Under the pieces are notes generated by a model. That model was given only the letters and a program-made list of their open reading frames with translations, was not told where the DNA came from and ran no database searches. Positions 1 to 9,000 of a DNA stretch of 28,146 nt are shown piece after piece; position 1 is the first letter of the stretch; each line of letters opens with the position of its first letter. The translations under genes and the position numbers were made by a program. Origin of the DNA: Candidatus Avimonoglobus intestinipullorum (GTDB taxonomy: Bacteria > Bacillota > Clostridia > UBA1381); contig DVND01000184.1 of NCBI GenBank assembly GCA_018714645.1, positions 1 to 28,146 of the forward strand, read 5' to 3'.

Positions 1-951
1 AAAACAAATATTACAGCGGATGCTGCAAGCCGCCGGAAAGGGCTTTCCGGGCGGATCAAAAAAGATTGGACGAAATATCATACGGTGTATCTGATGGTGG
101 TTCCGGTGCTTGTATTTTACATCGTTTTCTGCTATGTGCCCATGTATGGGGCGTTGATCGCTTTTCAGGATTATTCCCCCGCTGCCGGCATGATGGGCAG
201 CGAGTGGGTGGGGTTGAAGCATTTTATAACATTTTTTAACGACCCCAATTTTGGAAGACTGATACGCAACACCCTATCGATCAGCATACTGAGCCTGATA
301 TTCGGGTTTCCGGCGCCGATGATTTTCGCATTATTAATCAATGAAATAAGGCAGAACAAATTCAAAAGAGTGGTTCAAACCATTTCCTATATCCCACACT
401 TCATTTCGCTGGTGGTGATCTGCGGCCTGATCAAGGACTTTGTGGCAAGAGACGGCTTTATCACAATTTTAATTTCAAATCTTACGGGAATGGAGCCCAC
501 AAATCTGCTCAATAATCCGTCGTATTATTATCCGATTTACATCCTTTCGTCAATCTGGCAGGGGATGGGCTGGGATGCAATCATTTACATCGCGGCGCTT
601 TCGGCGGTGGACGTTTCGCTTTATGAGGCGGCGACAATTGACGGCGCAGGGAAATGGAAGCAGATCCTTCACGTGACAATTCCAACGATCCTCCCGACGA
701 TTATCATTATGTTTATCATGCGTGTGGGGAATCTGCTGAACGTCGGTTACGAAAAAACATTGCTTTTGTATAACCCGTTGACGTATGAAAGAGCAGATAT
801 TATCTCCTCAAGCGTTTACCGGATGGCATTTGAGACGCAGCAATGGAGTTATTCCACGGCCGTCGGGCTGTTCAACTCTGCCGTGAACTTTATCCTTGTA
901 ATCATTGTGAACAAGATTTGCGACCGGGTGAGCGGGACGGCGCTCTGGTAA
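1..951 (+). CDS. Carbohydrate ABC transporter permease, LplB-type (5' end outside window)
   Basis: Membrane subunit of a binding-protein-dependent sugar importer (CUT1, LplB/YteP-like family). The frame is open from base 1, and a charged N-terminal stretch (RRKGLSGRIKKDWTKYH) typical of the family precedes the first membrane segment. The true start is therefore upstream; the GTG at 85 lies inside the conserved N-terminus and is not the start. The 316 visible residues hold about six hydrophobic segments. The EAA loop that contacts the ATPase is clear (EAATIDGAGKWKQILHVTIP, visible residues 209-228). It is followed after 29 bases by the second permease, so the two form a heterodimer. No ATPase gene is present in the window; members of this family often borrow a shared MsmX-type ATPase, which is established for relatives but not shown here. 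The import substrate is inferred from neighbours to be an oligosaccharide. Confidence 0.93.
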   Translation, partial: KTNITADAASRRKGLSGRIKKDWTKYHTVYLMVVPVLVFYIVFCYVPMYGALIAFQDYSPAAGMMGSEWVGLKHFITFFNDPNFGRLIRNTLSISILSLIFGFPAPMIFALLINEIRQNKFKRVVQTISYIPHFISLVVICGLIKDFVARDGFITILISNLTGMEPTNLLNNPSYYYPIYILSSIWQGMGWDAIIYIAALSAVDVSLYEAATIDGAGKWKQILHVTIPTILPTIIIMFIMRVGNLLNVGYEKTLLLYNPLTYERADIISSSVYRMAFETQQWSYSTAVGLFNSAVNFILVIIVNKICDRVSGTALW

Positions 952-980
952 AAAATCGTTGAGGAGAGGAGTGTCATAAA

Positions 981-1865
981 ATGAACAGTATTAGAAGAAG
1001 CGCCGGCGAACGGATTTTTGAAGTGTTTAATATCATCCTTATGGTTGTAATTGCATTAATCATGATTTACCCGTTGCTCTATGTGATATTTTCATCCTTC
1101 AGCGATCCGTATGCGCTGGCGGCGCACAGCGGCCTGCTATTAAAGCCGCAGGGCTTTTCAATTGAAGCCTACCGGATGATGAGCAAGAACAGTATGATCC
1201 TGACCGGATATGCCAATACGTTGTTTGTCGTGGTTGTTGGTACGACGCTGAACATTGTGCTGACTGCGCTGGGGGCATATTTCCTTTCAACAAAGGGCCC
1301 CATGTTCAAAAAGCCCATCACAATTATGATTATAGTCACGATGTATTTTTCAGGAGGGATGATCCCGCTTTATTTCACGGTGACGGGGCTTGGGCTGGAG
1401 GACAATCTGCTTGCCCTGATTTTGCCGAGTGCAATCAACACCTTTAATTTAATTGTAATGAAGACGGCATTCCAGGCGGTGCCGGAATCGATGAAGGAGT
1501 CGGCGTATTTGGACGGCGCCGGGGAACTCACAACGCTGTTCCGGGTTGTGCTGCCGCTGGCCAAGGCAACGATCGCCGTGCTGCTGCTGTATTATGCGGT
1601 GGACCATTGGAATGCATGGTTTAATGCGTCATTGTTTATCAACGACCGGACGCTCTACCCGCTGCAGCTGGTATTGCGCGAGATTTTGATTCAAAGCGAT
1701 ACAAGCTCCATGTCAGTGGGGACGCTCAGCGATGACCAGTATGCCATATCGGAAACGATTAAATATGCGGTCACGGTTGCCGCAACCATTCCGATTTTAT
1801 GTATTTATCCATTTTTACAGAAGTATTTTGAAAAAGGTATCATGATAGGAGCGGTGAAGGGATGA
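981..1865 (+). CDS. Carbohydrate ABC transporter permease, LplC/YtcP-type
   Basis: Second inner-membrane subunit of the same importer (294 residues, the usual length). It has an N-terminal membrane segment near residues 16-40, the family-typical YFSGGMIPLYF stretch near 122-132, and an EAA loop at 173-192 (ESAYLDGAG followed by VVLPLAK). The C-terminus ends in the typical pattern ...YPFLQKYFEKGIMIGAVKG. The start ATG is preceded by AGGAG at 967-971. Its stop overlaps the start of the next gene as ATGA (1862-1865), which implies translational coupling of transporter and SLH protein. It should pair with the first permease and an unseen solute-binding protein. The family call is secure; the substrate is inferred from context. 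Confidence 0.95.
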   Translation: MNSIRRSAGERIFEVFNIILMVVIALIMIYPLLYVIFSSFSDPYALAAHSGLLLKPQGFSIEAYRMMSKNSMILTGYANTLFVVVVGTTLNIVLTALGAYFLSTKGPMFKKPITIMIIVTMYFSGGMIPLYFTVTGLGLEDNLLALILPSAINTFNLIVMKTAFQAVPESMKESAYLDGAGELTTLFRVVLPLAKATIAVLLLYYAVDHWNAWFNASLFINDRTLYPLQLVLREILIQSDTSSMSVGTLSDDQYAISETIKYAVTVAATIPILCIYPFLQKYFEKGIMIGAVKG

Positions 1866-3421
1866 AAAAGAGTTTAAAAAAATTAATTGTTACGTTGGCG
1901 GCGGTATCAATCTGTGCACAAGGCGCGGGCGTTTATGCGTTTGAGGTGCAGGACAGCGCCGGCAATATTACAGTTACTGGAACCTCAGAAAATCAATATG
2001 TAAATGTCATCATCATGCCCGTCGGGGAGGTTGTGGAGGATTTGACGTCTGAAATGCTCACAGACAGCAGGCATGTTGCTTTTTCCGTTGCGGGCGGAAC
2101 GATCGAGGAACACTTTGGCTTGCCGGCGGATTTTGCGGCGGGGGAATACAAGGCCATATTTTTTGACAGCCCGGATGTCAGCGAAGCAAGGTTTATGCAC
2201 TACAATGCACAGCTTGATGCATTATCGGATGCTTTCAAGGAAGCAGATGAAGCAGGAAAGCAGGAGCTGATCCAGACAAATGCAGCGGCGCTGGGGATTG
2301 CGGAAGAGGATGCGGCGTTATTTGCGTCCATCGTATCCGGCCTTGGCGATTTGAAAGACGTATACGGCGAAGCGATGACGGTGCTTAGAATCAAGCAGGG
2401 CGGGCTGGAAGATGCGGTGACGTATTACGGCGGCATTTACGGGATGGATTCAGAGGAATATACCGCGCTGAAAGACGCGGTTCAGGAGACGCTGCAAGAG
2501 AAACTGTCCGAAGCGGTTATCACCGATTTGGAAGAGGATTATCAGAAATACTTGAAAGAAAGTATGTTTGACGAGTTGCAAAACACGGAAGACCTCTATG
2601 CACTGCTTGCCAAGCTGGGGGCGGATTTTACGACTTACAACAAGCTGTCGGATAATAATAAGAACAGCGTGTTGACAAGGATGATGAATAATCTGCCTGA
2701 AACAGTTGATGACTTGGATGTATCTGTGTTTGAGCAATACGCGAGCGATGCGTACAGCAGCCAAATTGCAGGCGGTGGCGGCAGCCCGGGCGGATCGAGC
2801 AGGCCCGGCAGCTCAAACAGCTCAAACGGCCCGTCTGCCGGCCAGATAGTCATAGACAATAATCCGATTGTACAAAATGAAAAGCCGACATTTGCAGATA
2901 TTGCAGAACATTGGGCGAAGGAATACATTTTACAGCTGTATGCAGACGGGGTTGTTTCGGGTTACAACGACGGCAATTTCTGCCCGGATAACAGCATTAC
3001 AAGAGCTGAATTTTCCACACTCATCGTAAAGGCGCTGGACATCGGTATGGAAGATGTACAGGACGATGTGTTTACCGATGTGCGCGCCGATGATTGGCAT
3101 GCCTCGTATGTGCAGGCGCTCAGCCGGCAGGGAGCTGTTTCCGGCTATGATGACGGGAGTTTCCATCCCAACGATTCGATCAAAAGGCAGGATATGGCGG
3201 TAATCCTGTATAACATTCTGAACAGCTACGGGGCGGATATGAGCCAGACAGCGGACTTCAACGATGAGGCCCTGATCGGCGCATATGCACAGGAAGCGGT
3301 CTCAAGGCTTGCAGGCGCCGGCGTAATCAGCGGTTCCGACGGTAATTTTAACCCGCAGGATAATCTGACCCGCGCAGAAGCAGTGACGGTTATCATCAAG
3401 CTGGAAGATCTGATCAAGTAA
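1862..3421 (+). CDS. Exported protein with three C-terminal SLH repeats
   Basis: A 519-residue surface protein. Residues 1-26 form a Sec signal peptide (ends near GVYAFEV). A short Ig-like strand pattern follows (about 27-60: ITVTGTSENQYVNVIIMP). Residues 100-300 are acidic and probably helical, with no recognised domain. A Gly/Ser-rich linker spans about 301-327. Three SLH repeats follow, at about 343-393 (TFADIAEHWAKEYI..., ITRAEF), 403-453 (VFTDVRADDWHASYV..., IKRQDM) and 465-519 (LTRAEA). SLH triplets bind secondary cell-wall polymer, so the protein should be wall-attached with its N-terminal part exposed. It overlaps the permease gene by 4 bases and is followed 13 bases later by another SLH protein. 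It has no catalytic motif; a role as wall anchor or glycan-capture protein is inference. Confidence 0.9.
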   Translation: MKKSLKKLIVTLAAVSICAQGAGVYAFEVQDSAGNITVTGTSENQYVNVIIMPVGEVVEDLTSEMLTDSRHVAFSVAGGTIEEHFGLPADFAAGEYKAIFFDSPDVSEARFMHYNAQLDALSDAFKEADEAGKQELIQTNAAALGIAEEDAALFASIVSGLGDLKDVYGEAMTVLRIKQGGLEDAVTYYGGIYGMDSEEYTALKDAVQETLQEKLSEAVITDLEEDYQKYLKESMFDELQNTEDLYALLAKLGADFTTYNKLSDNNKNSVLTRMMNNLPETVDDLDVSVFEQYASDAYSSQIAGGGGSPGGSSRPGSSNSSNGPSAGQIVIDNNPIVQNEKPTFADIAEHWAKEYILQLYADGVVSGYNDGNFCPDNSITRAEFSTLIVKALDIGMEDVQDDVFTDVRADDWHASYVQALSRQGAVSGYDDGSFHPNDSIKRQDMAVILYNILNSYGADMSQTADFNDEALIGAYAQEAVSRLAGAGVISGSDGNFNPQDNLTRAEAVTVIIKLEDLIK

Positions 3422-3429
3422 AGAGGTGA
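3422..3429 (+). promoter_or_regulatory. Ribosome binding site deciding the start of the second SLH protein
   Basis: AGAGGTGA lies five bases before the ATG at 3435. It overlaps the alternative GTG (3426), which therefore cannot be the initiation codon. This supports ATG 3435. Confidence 0.7.
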
Positions 3430-3434
3430 AGAGA

Positions 3435-6002
3435 ATGAAATTTCTGAAAAAAACAGTTGCGGTATTCCTGATTTTGGCAACGGGCTTATTTGCGGTGAAT
3501 ACGGCTTGGGCCGAAGATGCTTATACGGTGACGGAATTGACTGCACGGGATGCCGCAATCAATGAAGCCGACGCATTGCTGGCCGCGCTGCTGGGGCATC
3601 CCGCAAGAGGGACGACAAGGGCGGAATTCGTTGCCGATGTGGCGGAGCTGATGCAGCTTGGAGAGGCAGTATCAGAGACGCCGGTCTTTTCGGACGTGCC
3701 GGCAACATCCGAATACGCAGGCTATATAAATGCCGCTGCCGCTGCCGGCGTTGTCGCTGCCGGGACGCAATTCAGGCCGGACGATCCGATTACCATAGAT
3801 GAAGCGATTACCATAATTGTCAACATGATCGGCTATGCGGATTATGCGGCATATGCGGGAGGTTATCCGAACGGCTACCGCGCGGCGGCGGAATATGCGC
3901 AAATTTTGACGCAGGTGCAGACAGTCAGCGGGGAAATCACTGCAGAGGATGCCAAGATCCTGTTGCTGAATGCATTAAACAGCAGGGTTCTTGAGCTTTC
4001 CGGTTCCTTTGACCAGATTGTGAGCGATGAGACCTTCCTCATGCAGAACTATGATATAACGCGGATGCAGGGAATCCTGAATGAAACACCTGTAAACAGC
4101 TTATATACATCCGAGGTAAACTATGACTCAGTCCTGATTCATGTGGGCGATACGGAACTCAAAATGACGGACAATAATTACGCCGATTTACTGGGCTATA
4201 ACGTCACTGCGTATTATGACGGGGACGGTATGGCCGTATCGCTGACCGCGGCGCGGAACAACAGGGTTGCGGTGGCTGAAGATTGGGATAAGGCAGAGAT
4301 GTCGGGGCTGAACATCGTTTTACACGGTGAAGAAAAGCGGGAGACCATCAGGCTTGACGAGGCGTATGTTGTCCTGTATAACGGCGGATACACAACGGAA
4401 AGCCTGGAAGCGCTCCTTGAACAGGCTTCAGGACAGGTGGAGTTTATAGACAATGACAGGAACGGGAGATATGATGTTGTCAAGGTGCAGATTGCGCAAT
4501 ATATCGTTGTCGAGGATACGAGCAGGGCGAACGAGCTCATCAATGACAAGAATGCTGCCGAAAATTCCATCGATTTATCCGATCCGGATATCAATTATAC
4601 CATATACGACGGGGAAGAAGTCATCCGTTTTCTGGATATCCAGGAAGACGATGTATATGAAGTATACAAATCTGTAGATGGGAAAATCATAACTGCTTAT
4701 AAGCTGAGCGAGCGGATATCGGGCGTTATATCCTCAACTTCTGCCGACGGCGTATACATTGACGATGTCCTATATGAGACAACCAGTTATTATGATACGT
4801 ATTATGCCGACAAGGTTGTAATGGGCACAAGCGGGACGTTTGTATTGTCGCAGAGTGGGAAGCTGGTCAGCTTTGAATTAGATGCGACGGAGATGAAATA
4901 TGCATATGTGTACAGGATTGTGCGGTCTGAGGAGGATTATACAAACATCATTGTACGCATGTTTACCGAAGACGGCGAGAACTTGACGCTGAATTTGGCG
5001 GATAGGGTCCGTATGGACGGTTCTTCATATAAAAAGGAGGCAGCATATTCCTATATGCTGGCATTTGCCGAAAGTGAGCTGATCCGCTATCGGACAGATG
5101 CGGATGGGCTGCTGAAATATGTTGACACCGCGGAAGAACAGGATGGGATCGTGACAGCGGAAAAACCGGAGGACAACAGTTTGACAAAATGTATATTTGC
5201 GCAGGACACCTTCCAGTATAAACCCGATATGGCGGCCATGTACCCATATTTTAACATTTCATCAACCAAGGTGTTCGTGATCCCGCCCAGTGCTGCAACA
5301 GCGGAGGATTACATTGTCACGGGAAACAGCTTTTTCATCGACGGTACATACGGCGGGATGACGGTTTATGATGTGGGCCTGTCCGGGACGGCGGGCGCGG
5401 TTGTCGTCCGTTCTGATGATGTTGTGCCGGAAATTGCAGGCCGGGCGCCTTCCTTCGTAATTGAATCGTTAACGCAGGAATATAACGAGGAGGAAGAAGA
5501 GGTCATGTATATCGTCTATGGCTGGCAGGACAGTAAGTTTACTTCCTATTACATAGACGATTCAGTGGCCGTCACAAAGGCATCCGGCGAAACGCTGGGC
5601 TTTGGCGACGTCATACGGTTTACAGCGGAGAATGGGATCATCAAGAAGATGGAATGCGACCTTGACGCCAATGAAAATGTGTTTGCAAAGAACAATACGT
5701 CAACCGCAATCTTCAACGGAGGCGTTGTGGGCGTGGGGTACCAGTTCGGAAGGGCATATTCCGTTGAAGGGCAATGGGTGTACATGACGGATTCCCCAAC
5801 CGGCTGGTATGATATGACAAGGCTGCGGAATTTCATTGTCAACACGAACAACATTGCCATCGTCAATTTGACCGACAAGACGATTAAAACAGGAACCCTG
5901 GGCGACATTAAAACCTTTTCAAACAACGGCAGCGGCGGCGACGTGCTGCTTCTGCGGCAAAGGGATTTAGGCGCACTTTCCCTCATCGTTTATACAAGAT
6001 AA
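3435..6002 (+). CDS. Exported SLH-domain protein with large uncharacterised body
   Basis: An 855-residue secreted protein. The ATG at 3435 is chosen over the in-frame GTG at 3426 because AGAGGTGA (3422-3429) sits five bases before it and the signal peptide (MKFLKKTVAVFLILATGLFA, cleavage after TAWA near 26) then starts correctly. Residues about 45-190 hold diverged SLH repeats: a partial one around RGTTRAEF (58-65), a clear one at 84-134 (VFSDVP...FRPDDPITIDEAITII), and a weak third around 150-185. The remaining ~660 residues are beta-rich and match no enzyme family I can name. They contain an EF-hand-like loop DNDRNGRYD (339-347) with Asp/Asn at the usual calcium positions. Long N-terminal-SLH proteins of this kind are common surface proteins in SLH Clostridia; their function is unknown. 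Co-transcription with lyases suggests a role in surface glycan handling. Confidence 0.85.
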   Translation: MKFLKKTVAVFLILATGLFAVNTAWAEDAYTVTELTARDAAINEADALLAALLGHPARGTTRAEFVADVAELMQLGEAVSETPVFSDVPATSEYAGYINAAAAAGVVAAGTQFRPDDPITIDEAITIIVNMIGYADYAAYAGGYPNGYRAAAEYAQILTQVQTVSGEITAEDAKILLLNALNSRVLELSGSFDQIVSDETFLMQNYDITRMQGILNETPVNSLYTSEVNYDSVLIHVGDTELKMTDNNYADLLGYNVTAYYDGDGMAVSLTAARNNRVAVAEDWDKAEMSGLNIVLHGEEKRETIRLDEAYVVLYNGGYTTESLEALLEQASGQVEFIDNDRNGRYDVVKVQIAQYIVVEDTSRANELINDKNAAENSIDLSDPDINYTIYDGEEVIRFLDIQEDDVYEVYKSVDGKIITAYKLSERISGVISSTSADGVYIDDVLYETTSYYDTYYADKVVMGTSGTFVLSQSGKLVSFELDATEMKYAYVYRIVRSEEDYTNIIVRMFTEDGENLTLNLADRVRMDGSSYKKEAAYSYMLAFAESELIRYRTDADGLLKYVDTAEEQDGIVTAEKPEDNSLTKCIFAQDTFQYKPDMAAMYPYFNISSTKVFVIPPSAATAEDYIVTGNSFFIDGTYGGMTVYDVGLSGTAGAVVVRSDDVVPEIAGRAPSFVIESLTQEYNEEEEEVMYIVYGWQDSKFTSYYIDDSVAVTKASGETLGFGDVIRFTAENGIIKKMECDLDANENVFAKNNTSTAIFNGGVVGVGYQFGRAYSVEGQWVYMTDSPTGWYDMTRLRNFIVNTNNIAIVNLTDKTIKTGTLGDIKTFSNNGSGGDVLLLRQRDLGALSLIVYTR

Positions 6003-6016
6003 GGAGGTAATACAGA

Positions 6017-9000
6017 ATGAAGGTTCATATAAAACGGTTAACGGCAATGCTTTTGGCGCTCTGTATGGCACTTCCGGCCGTTTCCGGCCTTGCTGCGGCA
6101 ACGGACGATACGGTGTTTTTCTATGAAGATTTCAACGGCTATGCTGAAAATGAAACAGAAACGTCGGTCACCGCGGAAAACACAACGCCGTATGTGGGCG
6201 ACGTTGCGGAGCGGAATAGGGGTCTTTTGGTCAAAACGGGCTTGGCAAAGGGCAAGATTTCCGCGACCTGGAGCGACACTTCCGATAACATGGTGCTGGC
6301 GTTTGATTTAAAGGAGTCAGTTGAACGTTCGGATGTGACGGTTTCCATGCTGAATGCCGCCGGCGCGGAATCGGCCGTGCTGAAAATAACCGCTGCCGGC
6401 GCAGTTGAAACGTACGACGGCAAGCATCTCAGCAACTTTGGGCTGGATACCATGAACCGCTTTGCAATATGTGCAGATACGGTTCATGAGGAATATTCTG
6501 TGTACATAAACGGCAGATGCGTCTTAAGTGGATGGTATTTTCAGACCAGCGGTTTTAAGCCGTCCGGAATCAGGTTTGCTTTCGGTTCCGGGGAGACGCT
6601 GGCCGCAGAGGTGTATCTGGACAACATCAGGGCTTACAGCGGTACAAATGTTGCCCGCACGTTTACCGAAACAGAGTACAATGATGAGGTAATTGATATC
6701 ATTGACGTCCCGGAAACCATGGGCACCGCTGTATTAACCAATAATAATTTTGACGACCTGCCGGCAGGGCCCCTTGCCCCGACGGCGGCAGGCAGCTATG
6801 CAGTCAATGAACTTGGGATCAACAAGAAGAACAATGAAGTGGATGTCTGTGCGGAAAACGGGGGGATGTACCTCAAAATAAGCAAGATTTCCGAAGACGA
6901 TACACATGCCGACGTCAACTTCACCAATGATTTGAATTATCTGATTACGCAGACGGATGTCCGGTTTGAAAAATTCGGCGCGACGATCCATCTCTCGCTG
7001 CTGCGGGATAACGTATCCAGCACTTCCCAGGCTGATATGTCTGTGGGGACAATTGGGGAAGACGGGACGTTTACGATGACAAACGGCGTTGCGCCGTATA
7101 AATTTAAAACCGGCAGATGGTATAACTTTGCAGTTGCATATTCCATGCCGACGCGCACACTCACGGTCTATGTGGATTATGAGCCTGTAGCTGTTGACGT
7201 CCCATTCTTCAACAGCAGTTTCTATACGCCCAGATTGACAAGATTGTGGGTGGTGGGCAATGACACCTCCACGGTTCTTGACATTGATAACTTCCGGGTG
7301 TATGAGGCGCGGGAACCGACGCAGGATATGGGCGTAATAGAGGACACCTGGGTTTCGGTGATGTCGGACGGGACAAGAGAGCAGGCGCTGCTGGACGGGA
7401 AAACGGCGATGTGTACCGGAAACGGCATTATTTACGCCAACGGTACGAAGGAACTGTCCGAAATGCCCGAAGAGGCGGACGGGGAGTATTATGTTTCCTA
7501 TGAAACCGCAAAGAAGCTGTTCCCGGGGCTTGAGGCAGCGGATACCGGTGAGAAAATCCCCGTCAAGCAAACGGCTGAGGCGCTGGGCCTGAAGGTGTTC
7601 GAGGATGCGGACCGATATCTTTTAATCTTCTCAGAAAACGAATTTAAGGCGGATGAGGAGCTTTTAGACGATGTATGCGTCTATATGAAGAACTATCTGC
7701 CGACCGCAGAGGAGCTCCAGGCGGATTTCAATGCCAACGGCGGCGACGTGCATCCCAGGATCCTTGCAACGGCTGAAGATTTTGAGATGATTAAGAGAAA
7801 CATTGAAACAGACCCGGAATTTGCCTCATGGCATCAAAAGGTCATTGCAAAAGCGGATACGCTTTTGAATAAAGAGATCGATACTTACAAATTGTCCAGT
7901 GACACCGGCGGGCAATCCAATATCCTGGCAGTTGCGCGGAGCTTTAAGGAAAAAATGCTGTATCTGGGGTACGCCTGGAAAACGACAGGCGACCGGAAGT
8001 ATTTTGAATATGCCTGGAAGGAACTGGAATCCTGCTGTTCCTTCCCGGATTGGTGCCCGGTGCATCCGCTGGACACGGGAGAGGCGATGTTTGCGGCGGC
8101 GGTTGGATACGACTGGTTTTACGACGTGCTTTCCGATGAACAGAAAAAGTTTATCGAAGAAAACACCCTCCGGCTTGGCATAGAGCCGATACGGAGCGCG
8201 TATTACGGGAAGCTGCATGTGGAAAACCGGTTTGGCGCACTTTCCGGCGGAAACTTCGTCACGGCAAACACAAACTTTAACCAGGTTGTCAATGGCGGGA
8301 TGGTGCTGGCGGCGATGGCGTTTGCCGGCGTGTATCCGGAAGAGTGCTTTGACGCCGCGTCAAAAGCCATCCAGAGCCTTACCTACGTACTCCCGATGTA
8401 CGAGCCGGACGGCGCCTGGGAGGAAGGCCCGAACTATTGGACGTACTCATCGGAGTATATCGGATACCTCATCAGTACGCTGGTAACCAGCTGCGGCAGC
8501 GATTACGCGATCCTCACCCATCCGGGCTTTGATATCACGCCGTATTATGCGATGTATCTTGACTCTTGGCAGGGGATCAACAACTTCAGCGATACGGAAC
8601 CGGGGAGTTTTGATTCGGCGTGCTTCGCATTCTTCGGAAAATACAAGAACGACCCGGCCATCAGCTATCAGCGGTATACCGCCATTAAGGACAGGGGTTG
8701 CTCGCCGCAGGTGTTTGACATGCTCTGGTATGACGCAGACGCTGTGAATGAAAAGCCGAGCCTTGCGCTTGATTACCACGCCCGCGGCCTGGATATGGTA
8801 TCCATCCGGGAGGATTGGGACAGGAGCGATTCGCTGAACTTCGGCGCGCATGGCGGGCAGAATAACGTATACCATGCACACTACGATGGCGGCACCTGGA
8901 TATTTGACCTGTTGGGTGAAAGATGGGCCCTGGATTTGGGCATGGATATGGCCACTTATGTGGGAAATCCCATGAGTTCCGTTTATCGCGGAAGGGCGCA

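Noticed and set aside
85..87. GTG as start of the first permease
   Set aside because: The frame is open to base 1 with a family-typical charged N-terminus, and there is no ribosome site before the GTG. The gene is cut by the window edge.
4449..4475. Dockerin domain in the second SLH protein
   Set aside because: Only one calcium-type loop is present; a dockerin needs two with a linking helix. No cohesin is seen in the window.
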